The translations under genes were made by a program, and so were the position numbers. A stretch of 64,000 nt of DNA from Impatiens glandulifera (Eukaryota > Streptophyta > Magnoliopsida > Ericales > Balsaminaceae), in contig NC_061865.1 in assembly GCF_907164915.1 (NCBI RefSeq), forward strand, positions 56,936,587 to 57,000,586. The letters are read 5' to 3'. Under the pieces are notes generated by a model, which ran no database searches, had not been told where the DNA came from, and saw only the letters and a list, made by a program, of their open reading frames with translations. The stretch's first letter is position 1. Every line of letters begins with the position of its first letter. Shown one piece after another: positions 1-10,937 of the stretch.

Positions 1-606
1 CATTCGCTTGAGAAACTGATCAACTCCAGGCTTTTATTGAATCTGTGTCTCAAAGCTCCGAAGCAATACAACAGCTCCCGAATAAGTGATCTATGGTTTC
101 TTCATTTTCTCTGCATAGAAGACAGCTCGCGTCCGGGATGGCTCATATAATTGCTGATACGATCACGAGTGCTGAGTCTTTCTTAGAAGGTGAGTCATAT
201 GATGAACTGGTGTCGAGAGATAATCTTCATTGACCATACAAGAGAATCCCATTCTATTTTCTGCGCTTTTTCCCGGGTTACCCATCATATTTTCTTCGAT
301 ACCAGCTTCCCATTGTCCTCAACTTTTCATTCATGAATATCCGGTCTGTCGTGTAGTTGTATGTTAATTATATGATCAAGTATCCTCTGTCCTTCTGGAT
401 TTTCTTATTAAGAGTGGGTCCCAATTCCTGTCTTTGGTTTTCGATCCAAGGGTCGTACCAGAATAGAGCGTCTTTCGTCTTTCCCGTTTCCTAGTCGGAT
501 GTCATAAAGATTTGTAATATCGCTTTTTAGTTTAAGATTCTTTTTCAGAGACCAGCTCATACTTTCATGAATTTTGCAAGTCCAGATGCTAGTTTTGTAT
601 TTCATA
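1..606 (-). mobile_element. L1-type LINE fragment (zinc-binding RT-associated domain)
   Basis: On the minus strand this is the same LINE family as 23660-26065 and 40350-50910: bases 1-575 align with about 24107-24740. The translated part is the region behind the reverse transcriptase, with the landmarks MSWSLKK, LKLKSDI and LYDIRLGNGKD, followed toward the window edge by the segment for DHLFG-like residues. Several frameshifts and a missing stretch near 410-450 break the frame, so it is not functional. The 5' end lies near 584-606, at codons reading SIWTCKIHE, before the LTR of the copia element begins. The element continues left of the window, so its tail and target duplication cannot be seen. 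Confidence 0.85.
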
Positions 607-877
607 AACTAGTTCACACGCGTTGACTTTAAGACTTAATTCTGCACCTAGTGAGATTCAAACACAGGTCACCCGTGTGACAGGTAAGCTTACTTACCAC
701 TACACCACATAAGATGTTGATATCTAAATATAATTTATATATTTGATATGAATAACAATTATTGAACTTAGTTTTATCCATTTATTATCAAAAACTATTT
801 CATCAATCATCGAAATCAAAATTGTTAAATTATTTTAAATCAGTTAAAAATCTTAACCTGACAATTTCTCCCTTTTT
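607..877 (-). repeat. Truncated 3' LTR of copia element 1
   Basis: About 270 bases match 3757-4036, including the tRNA-like block and the stretch with GATGTTGATATCTAAATA. The remaining 750 or so bases of the LTR, including the TTAGAC-rich part, are absent next to the LINE fragment. I infer a deletion or a recombination junction near 606. Confidence 0.8.
648..713 (-). other. tRNA-Asp-like block inside the left LTR
   Basis: The minus strand reads as a decayed tRNA-Asp: GTGTAGTGGTAAGTAAGCTT, then the anticodon arm with CTGTCACACGGGTGACC, then a T-arm ending TGAATCTCAC. It is the counterpart of 3822-3891. Mutations in the acceptor stem and T-arm make a working tRNA unlikely. Confidence 0.65.
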
Positions 878-1024
878 GATTATTTAAGCTAAATTATCAA
901 AACTAGGTGAATTCATGATTTAACATACTTCATCATTAAAAATCTTAACCCAACAATTTTCTCCTTTTTGATTATTTAAGTTAAATTATCAAAACCAGGT
1001 GAGTTCATGATTTAAACATAATCT

Positions 1025-1160
1025 AGGCATTATCATAATCTAACAATCCTAAAAATATTTATAAAGTAAGAAAACTTGGACTCGGGAAGTGGCTTTGTGA
1101 AGATGTCAGTCACTTCAGGCTGTTGATTGTCATATGCTATGTCCTAGCAGCCAGTTGTCC
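1025..1160 (-). pseudogene. RNase H C-terminal scrap of copia element 1
   Basis: The minus strand reads TDIFTKPLPESKF followed by an NIF-containing tail. This is the conserved C-terminal end of copia polyproteins and matches the TADIFTKSLPETKF of element 2 at 44006-44100. Immediately upstream the sequence jumps to the gag-protease boundary, so everything between was deleted. Confidence 0.85.
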
Positions 1161-1419
1161 AGATGTCGTTTGACTCTTCCAAGTTCTTTCTTGTTTTACC
1201 TGAATTCAAAGACAATAACAAATTTGGTACCTATTTTTCTTTGGGTCTATGGTTCATTAGTCCCTTGGGAATCCATACTTTGATTATTTTTATGGATTTC
1301 CCGTTGTGTGTGTATAGAGTATTTGACAGATTGCTCTCTTTCTGCTGATGATTCTTTAACTTTAAAAGATGAGGTTTGATAAAAACTTTTTAACTTTCTG
1401 TCAAGTTTTTCTTTGTCAT

Positions 1420-2960
1420 ACCAGATGGCTTCCCTTCTCTCAGGATTCAGTCAGCTTGAAGTTGACTTTACATAAATAATCTCATCGTTTAAGATTAAGT
1501 CCTCACGGCTTGAATTAGGTCTTTTATCAATTAAACTACCCTTGACAAAGCTTATAGCCTTAAGCTTGTCTTCCACTTGATTTAACTTCTTAGATGACTG
1601 GTCTGGGATATCATTGTCAAATCCTAAACTAAATTTGCATCTGACAGGCCTCAACATACTTATTTGATGTCTAACTACATCTCTAGACCTTGTCCAGGAA
1701 CTGACCACATAAGTCAAACGTTAGTTTTTAGAAAACAGTGTTTGGACCTTTTCCTTAAGCTTCTTATTCTCAGATGAGAGCTCAGCCATTTTGTTTTTAA
1801 AAACTTTAGAATCATTGTTTAGAGATGAAGAAGAGTTGTCATATTTGTTTTTCAAATTTAGTTCATTAAAAGAGTCTGACAGTTTCTTTTACTCAATGAA
1901 CATGTCATTGAATGCAGTAGTTAATTCATCTCTTGAGAATTCTTTAGAGGAGAAATCAAATACCTCAGAGTCAACTTTTCTTTTTCCATGAGGCAAGTGA
2001 CATCTTCATCATCACTATTGTTGGATGATGAATCATGTGAGTTGTTGTCGGCCCACTTGGTTTTGCTTTCAGCCGCCATGAGAGTCTTCAACTCTTTCTT
2101 GTTCTTCTTCTCATCTTTCTTTTTCTCATCTTGCTTCGACTTGCTACTTACTGCCTTGAAGTGTCCTAGTTCATCACAATTAAAATATTTCAAGTTAGCC
2201 TTATAATTACTCTTATCATTATTATTATTTAAAGAGCTTGAGTTATTATTGCTCTTCTTCATGAATTTGTAGAGTTTCTTCATGAAGAGAGCCATGGAGT
2301 TGTTGCTGATCTGCTCGGCAGTAGTCTTCATAGTAATGGCAACAAGTGGCTCCTCAGTAGTCACCAACGCATTGGTATAAATGGCAGATGTGGAATACTC
2401 CTCTTCGTTCCTAGAGTTTATTTCAAACTCGTATGCCTTCAAATTGGCTAGAAAATCATAGAGCTCCATCTTGTTGAGGTCTTTAGATTCCCTCATCGTC
2501 ATCGTCTTGATATTCCACTCCCTGGGCAGAGCACGCATTACTTTAATTGCAATCTCTATGTTGTTGTAAGTCTTGCCCAAAGTGGAAAGAGTTGTGATAA
2601 TCTTGTTGAATCTTTCATCGAACTCAGTCATCGTCTCTCTAGAATGCATCTTGAAGTTATCGAACTGCTGTGTGGCAGCCATGAGTCTGTTTTCTTTGGT
2701 TTGCTCGTTTCCCTCACACAGTTGAGTCAACTTCTCCCAAATATCTTTGGTAGTGGGGAATGTGATGATCTTGTTGAACATGTTGTCATACAATGTCTTG
2801 TAGAGGATGTCTTTTGCTATGTTGTCGAGGTTATTATTTCAATTATCTTCATTAGTCCACTCAGATCTATCTTTCTCAATCTTTATCGGACCTTCAGTGA
2901 TGATAAACCACAAGTCATAATCTATGGTAGCTATATGAGCGTGGACTCTCGCCTTCTACA
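1420..2960 (-). pseudogene. gag (UBN2-type copia capsid) of element 1
   Basis: The longest open stretch is 2793-1921 (290 residues); related capsid sequence extends upstream past an in-frame TGA near 2840 and downstream to about 1451. Landmarks are the DIWEKL and MAATQQFDNFKM motifs, the MRALPREWN motif and the lysine-rich linker. The CCHC zinc knuckle is damaged: the first cysteine has become tyrosine (KYFNCDELGHF) and the last is lost, leaving one cysteine and one histidine. The protein would form the virus-like particle of a retrotransposon; here RNA binding is probably impaired. The open frame over 290 residues contrasts with the erased pol, so this element kept capsid coding longest. Confidence 0.85.
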
Positions 2961-2999
2961 TGACATAATTTTTCTCTGAGAACACACTACACAGAGCCT

Positions 3000-4036
3000 G
3001 TTAGAAACCCAAAACTTAATTGACCGCCTGTTCTGAACTCCTAGAACACACAGTGTTGAACAGAACAACCTCTGTTCAACTTACAACACACTGTTAATGG
3101 CTATCAAATAGTCCATTAACTTATCTCTAAACTTCACGTATTAAATTATAAATTACACTTGAGAATAAAATATTTAGAGAGAGAGTAAGTTGATTCAAGA
3201 AATCAAACTCGTAGAAATTTGGTGATTCAATGAGAGAGAGAGCTCCAGCTTCTTTCTTATGATTCCAGCCAACAATTCGTCTGTTATCCTTAAGCAACTA
3301 TTTATTCTTGAAAAGCACTAACGGTCGAATCCTCCTCTTGGACACATGTCCTCTTTCCGTTGGATGTACTATTCATGAGATACTAGGTAGTACAACAGGA
3401 ATATATATATTTTGAGATCGTGGTAGTACAGTGTCAGCTGTCTAAAGAGCTCTATTGTCAGCTGTCTAGACACTCATCTACTTCAGATGCCCAACCTTTA
3501 GACATTTATCTTCCTTTAGACGCCATCTGATCATCTTAGATGTTCATCTGCTTAGACGCCTCATCTTAGTCGTCCATCTGCTTAGACGCCTCATGTGATC
3601 ATCTTAAACGTCCATCTGCTCAAGTTAGACGCCCTTGTCTAACTACGCTTAGACGTCATCTACTCAAGTTAGACACCCTCGTATAACTACGCTTAGACGT
3701 CATCTACTCAAGTTAGACACCCTCGTCTAACTACGCATTGACTTTGAGACTTCTTCTCGCGCGCGTTGACTTTGAGCTGTGCCTGCAAATTAATAAAACT
3801 CTAATTATTAATTCTAAACCTGGTGAGATTTGAACCCAGGTCACCCGTGTGACAGACAAGCATACTTATCACTACACCACTTAAGATGTTGATATCTAAA
3901 TATATATTTATATATTTGATATGATTAACAATTATTGAACTTAGTTTTATCCATTTATTATCAAAAATCATTTCATCAATCATCGAAATCAAAATTTTTA
4001 AATTATTTTAAATCAATTAAAAATCTTAACCCAACA
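3000..4036 (-). repeat. 5' LTR of copia element 1
   Basis: On the minus strand the LTR begins TGTTGGGTTAAG at 4036; its inner edge near 3000 is approximate because the partner LTR is truncated. It contains a tRNA-Asp-like block (3822-3891), direct repeats of GTTAGAC/GTCTAAC type (3450-3735) and, near its inner edge, the hairpin TTGAACAGA...TCTGTTCAA, which also occurs in the LTR of element 2. The two elements therefore belong to related families. Confidence 0.75.
3822..3891 (-). other. tRNA-Asp-like block inside the right LTR
   Basis: The minus strand aligns by eye with nuclear tRNA-Asp(GTC): GTGTAGTGATAAGTATGC (D-arm and A-box region), TGTCTGTCACACGGGTGACC (anticodon arm with GTC) and GGGTTCAAATCTC (T-arm and B-box). 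The acceptor stem is not paired. It is present in both LTRs, so it was part of the LTR before the last transposition. It may supply an internal Pol III promoter or be a relic of SINE capture. Confidence 0.7.
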
Positions 4037-4991
4037 CAGCGGATACAACAACCACATGACGTCGACCTCATAAATCTTCTCCAAGCTCGACAAAAGCGTC
4101 AATTCCCCTATTTAGTTTGGGAATGGAAAGTAAACAAAATCAAAAGGACTTGAAAGGATCTCCATCAAGACCAAGGAATGACCAATCTATATTAACAATA
4201 TACTATGTGAGTCGAGCTTAAGCCAAAACTTACTCAGCCTCGGACAATTAGTGGAAAATTGGTATAAGTTTTGATTCGATAACAATGAGTGTGTTATCTT
4301 TGATAGACAAGATAAGTCAAAGGTATTCACCAAGATCAAAATGGTCAATCGAAGCTTTGCTCTCAACAACAATTATGCAAACCTAAAAGAAGGTCAAGTT
4401 ATTATCAACTGAGATGGTCAAGTTGATGAAAATTCTTCATTAAATTGGAAAAAAAACAAAGTTGAGAAAAATGACGTTCTAATTATCATTAACAATGATG
4501 AACGTATTTCATCAGTGTCATGTATACCAGATCCAAACTTAGATCAACTCAATGAAGAAAGTCATCACTCAACTAATTTTACTTCATCAAACTCATCTTT
4601 CCCGAGTTCAACTCCAAAGAGGTACAAATTAATAAACAATATATATATATATATACTACATGCAACTATTGTTCAATTCAGCCTAAAAACTTTGACGAAA
4701 CAATAAAAGAAGAACCGTGAAGAAAATTAATGGAGGAGGAAATCCATATGATCATGAAGAATCAACATGACATCTTGTTGACAAACCAACTGACAAAAAA
4801 GTCATTTGTGAAAAAATGAATCTACAAAGACAAGTATCATTTTAACCGACACATGATAGAAGAAAAAGAAATACAACTTGAGTTATGTCGATCTGAAGAA
4901 CATGTATCTGACATTTTAATAAAAGCACCTCCAAGAAGAGAGGTTCCAACAACTCCGAGCTAAACTTGGAATCCAACGACACATTAGAGGG
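4037..4991 (+). pseudogene. Second copia remnant, plus strand, internally deleted
   Basis: Across frameshifts the plus strand gives the linker between integrase and reverse transcriptase (a Ser/Pro-rich stretch ending STPKRYK with a NIY, about 4500-4650). It then gives the N-terminal RT segment (NFDE...EEIHMI...TDKKVI, 4690-4830), and then jumps to the RNase H tail (IQLELCRSEEHVSDI, 4865-4930, then the REFQQLRAKLG-like end). The catalytic RT centre is missing between about 4845 and 4860. A purine run (agaggg) at about 4985-4990 precedes TGTTAAAATTAATG, the likely LTR start. It is oriented opposite to element 1, which abuts it at 4036. Confidence 0.75.
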
Positions 4992-5825
4992 TGTTAAAAT
5001 TAATGTGGTGTAACATCCACTACATTATTTATATATTATTAGAAAATCATAACAATCAATTACATTATTTTCTTATATTTTATTTTAAATTAATTAGGAG
5101 TGAAACATTAGAATTCTTATATTCATTATTAAGATTTTTAGTTATTTTTTAACATATATATTAAGGCGGTGTAATTCAAGTCTAAATATCAAAATAATAA
5201 TAAAATATCGTTTTATCTTAAAGGCTTCTTTCAAAATATTCTAGTATATTATTCTGGCCAAGACTGGATGAGTATTATTGGGATTAAAATTGTAAGGAAA
5301 TTTTGAATCATGAATTCTGGACCCATTAAGAGGTTAGTCCGATGCAACTTATTTTATCGGCACCCCCAATTTCATTCACTAGTTCACGCATGTCAATCAA
5401 TAAATTTATTTATTTCATTGTTCACTCATAAAATCAACTATAACTATAGTGGATAGTTTAAAGATAGAAATAATATATTATATTATTATATATTTTATTT
5501 TAAGAAAAAATAACATAATAATTTTAAATTATTATTAATTAAATATATATATATATATATATATATTAAATTATTATATATATTTTTATGGGGAAAATGT
5601 AATAATACTTAATGACATATGAATATTATATATATATATATATAATATTTTTTTAATTATATATATATAATTATTTAATATATATATTTAATTAATAATG
5701 GTTTAAAAACATGATTTTATTTTTATCTAATATATATATAACTCTCATCGATTGGGTTTATGAGTTACAATGAAAAAAATAAATTTATTTATTGACATGT
5801 GAGATTGCTTTTATTAGGTTGTGCT
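4992..5825 (+). repeat. Probable LTR remnant and AT-rich DNA
   Basis: This starts with TGTTAAAATT just after the RNase H stop and purine run of the plus-strand copia remnant. The first few hundred bases are probably its 3' LTR, but no partner LTR is visible for comparison. The rest (5450-5750) is TA-rich low-complexity sequence with no gene. Confidence 0.4.
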
Positions 5826-6382
5826 CTTGAACCGGGAAATTTGACTAAATAACCTCAAAGATGAGGTTATTTGAGCTGGTGGTAAATTACTAATTAAATT
5901 GCACTCGTGGTCTTTTTATTTTTTTTTGACGAAATTGCCCTTGTAGCGAAACGCTAAGGGACTTAACGTTTCGTTAAGTGGATTAAGTTTAGTATAAATA
6001 ATTAAAATTTTCCATTTCCTTCATTTTCTTTCTCTCTCTTCGCTCTCTTCTCTTGTTCTTTCTTTGACGGCGGCGACGGAGGCGGCGGCTACGACGACGG
6101 AGGCGACATAGCTTACATGATCTTGATTTCAAACTCTAACCTAAATCGATTTATGTTTTTATTACACGCTTTTCATTTCAAACCCTAACCCTAAACTTAT
6201 TTTGCATGCAGGTGAAGGATTCTAAGGATTTCAAGGTCGAAGAAAAAAGGAGAAGAAGATCTTCATTTCAAACCTTAACCTAATTCGATTTATGTTCATG
6301 TTTCCATTATCTTATCTTCATTTCAAACCATTCGATTTAATCTGTTCTTATTTGGTTCATATTGGTTCCGTTTCAGGGAAGA

Positions 6383-6551
6383 TTCGCTAAGTGTTTACCG
6401 TTTCGCTAAGTGCTTATCGTTTCGCTAAGTGTTTACCGTTTCGCTAAGTGCTTATCGTTTCGCTAAGTGCTTACCGTTTCGCTAAGTGATTACCGTTTCG
6501 CTAAGTGTTTACCGTTTCGCTAAGTGCTTACCGTTTCGCTAAGTGCTTACC
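6383..6551 (+). repeat. 19-bp tandem array, left (about 9 copies)
   Basis: The monomer is TTTCGCTAAGTGCTTACCG, with variants GTGTTT, GTGATT and TATCG. The array sits in the left arm of the TIR element and is the mirror image of the array at 8863-9137, apart from ACCG replacing AGCG. Confidence 0.95.
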
Positions 6552-8099
6552 TTTTTGTTTTTTTTTAGACCTTGTTCGTATAAGGGTATGAAAAAAATGT
6601 TTTATACAACTAATTGAAAATTTCACTAAAATCTCTTGCATATGGTGCAGATTGATAAGGAGTCAAAGATGAGGAGCGATAGTTATAATCCATTTTTTGA
6701 AGATTATCACTCCCATGAGTACATATACTGAGCTTTGCGAATTATTGTTGCCTTTATGATGAAGACTCTTTGTTTAGATCGGAATGGATGGAATGATGTA
6801 TTATTATTATTATTAGTTATGTGTGTGAATGCTACTTAAGATTAAGATGATGACGATGTTTTGCTGTTTGTTGCAGCAGATACACTAATGTTGTTTCTTT
6901 TTATAAGGTTTCTATAGAGAACTAAACTAAACTTGGCTATGTAGATATAATTGTTTTAACTTGTGTGCTTTTTGTGGCATTAATATATAATGTTCCTTTT
7001 TTCAGTACTTTTGACATTCATCATCTTTTTATTTTGATTGTTTTTATATATGATTAAAAACAAATTCTAGAGTTTACTCTTAAAAAGTATATTAGTTATT
7101 GTAAGACGTGAGAAAATAGACTATAAATATCCAAAACAAACCACAAATATATCACTATATTAACTGTGATTTTATGATGGGGATTTAGTCGTTGCGATCT
7201 CTTTAAGATTCATGAGGTACTCTTCGTGACACATTATTCCTACTATCGGGTTGGTTTTGATACAAGTATCGTTACACGTGAAGAAATATACTAAAAGTAC
7301 CTCGAGACCAATATAATCAAGCTCAAGAGGTACCCTAATAAAGGTATTTATAGTTTATTAGTGAAGTACATATTTACAGTAATTGATACAAATAAACAAA
7401 TAATCTTTGCTCTTGCTAACACTACAAAAAGCTTCGGGGCTCCTACTAGCACTACAAAAAGCTCTAGTCCTTTCCTCGGGTTCATAGAGTCGTGTTTCGT
7501 TTACCAACAACGGAGGACCCCACAATATAGGTAGCAACAACAGTTAGGAACAAGATGTCGCCAGCCTCAATGAAACTCAAAAAAAACATTTATTGGAAAG
7601 TCTATTGTGTTTTTTTCGCTTATATTTTTGTTTCCTCTTAGAGGAGATCAACATTTTTTAATTTCATCATATTCTTTCAAAGCATTTATGCTTTGTTCTA
7701 ATTTAATAACATCATATTCAAAAAAATGTTATCTAATAAGTGTAAGATAATGATAGCCTGAAAAAAATTGATCAACAATATAAAATTTGGTGGCAAAAAC
7801 ATATACAAATGCTAGACAAACCAAATATAGTGAATGATGAGACTACTGGTTGATGAAATAGCTAGACAACTCGATATAGCAAACATATTAGGAAATGTGT
7901 TTTACAATCAATGTTTCATCGAAATGGATGTAAAGAAGAAACTCGTCATTATCTGTAATGACAATATTATCTGATTTATTTGCAGAGAACATCATCTATT
8001 ATTGCAGCCAAACTTGAACATATACAAACAAACAAAAGAAGTAAGAAAAGAGAATTGTGATCAAATTCATTAGTAACCAATGACAATTATAACAATGAC

Positions 8100-8340
8100 A
8101 GAATTACAACAACAATAACCAAAATTACAATGCCAAAAAACACCAACTTCATCAACATCCCACCTCTCTTTCTTTCTTTCTCTCTAGCTATATTAAAAAA
8201 TTACAACAAATTATCTTCCTTCAATCTCCCATGTCTGGATGATGTATATGTTTCTTCTCCATGTCTTGACGGGGATTGGGGAAGAAGTAGAAGAAGATTA
8301 CCTCAAATCCAGCGCTTGCGTCCTCCTCGTGAGTCATGAG
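8100..8340 (-). other. Possible captured gene fragment inside the TIR element
   Basis: Around 8290-8380 the minus strand has higher GC content and reads, with one frame break, VGWDMWF then KELMTHEEDASAGFE, ending at a GT that could be a splice donor. I do not recognise the protein. Capture of host exons is typical of Mutator-like elements, but this is a weak signal. Confidence 0.25.
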
Positions 8341-8808
8341 CTCCTTAAAACCACATATCCCATCCTACCACTGCTGGACCTTTAGTGCTGCATGCAGTTC
8401 AGTTCAGTTTATTCTCAACAATGTTAATCATCTATCTATCTACTACTGCTCTTAACTCTTTCTATAAATCAAACAGTTAACAACAAATAAAATGTAAAGG
8501 GATTGATGAAATTGTACATACATAGGGAGCAAAATATCAGACAGACTTTGTCCAAGATTATCTATCATCTATCTATCTACTACTGATTATCTATCATCTA
8601 TCTATCTACTACTGCTATTATTTCCGTTTATTGATTATCTAAATACATAATGATCTTCAATATACACCATAAGAAAATATATCTATGTACTTTAAACATG
8701 CAACTTTTGTCCAAAATTATCTAAATGGTTGAAAATGCTTAACATATCCTTTGTATTATGTATAATCTTTAAAAGAGATGAGAAAATCTCTAGATAGCTT
8801 AACAATGC

Positions 8809-8842
<34 letters not shown>

Positions 8843-8862
8843 TAGGATTCAATATATCCATT

Positions 8863-9137
8863 TCGAAATGCTAAGCACTTAGCGAAACGCTAAGCACTTA
8901 GCGAAACGCTAAGCCCTTAGCGAAACGCTAAGCCCTTAGCGAAACGCTAAGCCCTTAGCGAAACGCTAAGCCCTTAGCGAAACGCTAAGCCCTTAGCGAA
9001 ACGCTAAGCCCTTAGCGAAACGCTAAGCCCTTAGGCGAAACGCTAAGCACTTAGCGAAACGTTAAGCACTTAGCGAAACGCTAAGCACTTAGCGAAACGC
9101 TAAGCACTTAGCGAAACGCTAAGCACTTAGCGAAACG
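8863..9137 (+). repeat. 19-bp tandem array, right (about 14 copies)
   Basis: The monomer is AGCGAAACGCTAAGCACTT, with a CCCTT variant in the middle block and one single-base insertion near 9034. Each monomer holds two dyads, AGCG-AAA-CGCT and CGCTAAG-CA-CTTAGCG, so the whole array can fold into successive hairpins. There is no spacer diversity, so it is not a CRISPR array. Confidence 0.95.
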
Positions 9138-9714
9138 GAAAGTAAACCCTAAACAACAAATTCGAAGATGCATAAACCAAACATCAATAATAAACTTGAA
9201 GTATCATAGGATAAACGTACCAAGTGGAACCGTGCTTGTGCTCGTCGTGGAGCTCATCGTCGTGGATTTTGCCGTCGCCGCCGATCGCCGCCGATTGCCG
9301 CCGCCCAGCTTAGAGAGAACGAGGAGAAGAGCGGGAAGAGAGAGAAGGAGAAAAAAAGAAATGAAAAAAAATAGGCTAGGATATATTAAATAATAAGGGT
9401 AATATGGACATTTCACACCTTACCACTTAGCGAAACGCTAAAAATAAAAAGACCACGATCGCAATTTAATTAGTAGTTTACCACCGGCTCAAATAACCCC
9501 ATCTTTGAGGTTATTTAGTCAAATTTCCCCTTGAAACAATATATATAAACAATAGGTGTATGCACTAATAATAATCTTTATATATATGATCTCTTATTCT
9601 GTTATTTTTTCAGTCATATCTTTAATAGCAAGTTGTTTACACATATACAAATCTTGTCTCAATCATTTTTTACTCATATGTATAGAACTTACTTGGGTAT
9701 ATATGTATATACTT

Positions 9715-9770
<56 letters not shown>

Positions 9771-10366
9771 AAATTAATAATTTGTAGTATATTTTTTTAT
9801 TTTACATAGATCTTCTTAAAATATATATAGTACCAAAATTATTTATTTATATTATAAATATGTAATGTTATAAATTTTGTTTTTATATAAATGTAAATGA
9901 AAATAAATAAGTGGATACTATAATAATTGTTTTTAGTTATCTGTAGTTTTATTACCTAATTTTACATAATTATATATTTTTTTAATATCTCATATTAATT
10001 ATAAACAATCAAAAATATTTTAATTTTTATAATTTTATTGTTAATAATCTTAATCTATCTTTAAATATAAACTCATATATCTACATATAAATTTTTATTG
10101 TATTTTTATTTTACCTGCATATTAATTATTTATTTATTTATAATTGTGTACATAGTCAATTTTTAAGCTTTTTGTGATTATATGATTAATAATTAATATT
10201 AGGTATATTTATTTAAATTTGTATTAGCACATTTATAAGAATGATAGAGTGAATGAATGATATATATAACCAAGAGAACATAAATTGTAATTTATACTAT
10301 ATTATTATTATTATTGTTTAATTAATTGTGATAATTAATTAATTAATTAATCACGTAGTACTCTTC

Positions 10367-10860
10367 CTAGCTCATTCGTTTGCAATTTGCTATACATGTT
10401 GGCACAAAATCGTAACATTCAGAAGGATCAAAGAAACAAGTATAGCCCATAGTATTATTTGGACATTTGACTGGTAAGCAATAGTTCTCTACTAGATTTC
10501 TTTTCATTGGATGATTATATCCTGCAGTTACAACATAAAATAATAATATTAAAATATTAATTATGTGTGTATCAACAATTATAAATTATAATACCATTTA
10601 ATTCACCAAGGCAGCTAATTACATGCATGCATAACAAAATGGTTCATGAATTTCTACTTAAAAATATTATTATTAAGTACAATTAATTTGAAATAAGAAT
10701 AAATAACAGATATAATATAATATAGCTGATCACCAAAGTTTGAATTTATAAATCATTTCTAAAAATAATCCATACCTGTGTCGGAGAGACAAACAACAAA
10801 CATAAGAGAAATCATGAAGAATAGAATGAAGGTAGAATATGTATTTCTTGAACTTGACAT
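10367..10860 (-). CDS. Secreted cysteine-rich peptide A1 (79 aa, 2 exons)
   Basis: Exon 1 is 10860-10776, the intron runs GT to AG, and exon 2 is 10521-10367; the phase fits exactly. Residues 1-28 form a signal peptide (MSSSRNTYS, then a hydrophobic core FILFFMISLMFVVCLS), so the product should enter the secretory pathway. The mature part has the pattern C-x4-C-x8-C-x6-C-x6-C-x3-C and ends KRMS. The type B paralogues have two more cysteines inside the x8 stretch; here they are Gly and Thr. The type B framework resembles that of plant ESF1/MEG1-type seed peptides, which act as extracellular signals, but the assignment rests on spacing and size only. The coding sequence is identical to A2 and A3. 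A TATA box lies about 70 bases upstream. The intact reading frame and correct splice sites suggest a functional gene. Confidence 0.85.
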
Positions 10861-10927
10861 TGTCAAATCTTTATATTTCTTTTCTTTTGATATATTGAGT
10901 TATGTGTATACAATTGAAAAACAAAAC

Positions 10928-10937
10928 ATTTTATAGG
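10928..10937 (-). promoter_or_regulatory. TATA box of A1
   Basis: The minus strand reads CCTATAAAAT about 70 bases upstream of the start codon, at the same place as the boxes of A2, A3, B1 and B2. Confidence 0.6.

Larger units (their letters stand above)
607..4036 (-). mobile_element. Ty1/copia element 1, gag-retaining and pol-deleted
   Basis: The element reads on the minus strand from the LTR at about 3000-4036, through a gag region, to a scrap of RNase H and the truncated second LTR at 607-877. The LTR start TGTTGGGTTAAG is at 4036 on the minus strand, and the matching TGTCAGGTTAAG is at 877. A purine-rich stretch (AAAAAGGGAGAAA) lies just before the second LTR, as expected of a polypurine tract. 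Protease, integrase, reverse transcriptase and most of RNase H are missing between about 1160 and 1170. It can at most have been mobilised in trans. Confidence 0.85.
5834..9529. mobile_element. Non-autonomous TIR DNA element (MULE- or hAT-like)
   Basis: About 90 bases at each end (5834-5923 and 9440-9529) are inverted copies beginning GGGAAATTTGACTAAAT, with only a few mismatches. The flanks CTTGAACC (5826-5833) and CTTGAAAC (9530-9537) form an 8-bp target duplication with one mismatch. Inside the ends come a T/C-rich leader, a GC-rich GGCGGCGACGG segment (6067-6110; mirrored at 9240-9310) and 19-bp arrays in opposite orientation. No transposase reading frame is visible between 6560 and 8860. 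Long inverted ends suggest a Mutator-like element; the 8-bp duplication would fit hAT better, so the superfamily is open. Confidence 0.8.

Noticed and set aside
8863..9137. CRISPR-like appearance of the 19-bp array
   Set aside because: Monomers are directly adjacent with no unique spacers, in a plant DNA element.
9196..9416. Frames on both strands in the right arm of the TIR element
   Set aside because: They lie in the GC-rich inverted arm and show low-complexity Arg/Ser/Leu content.
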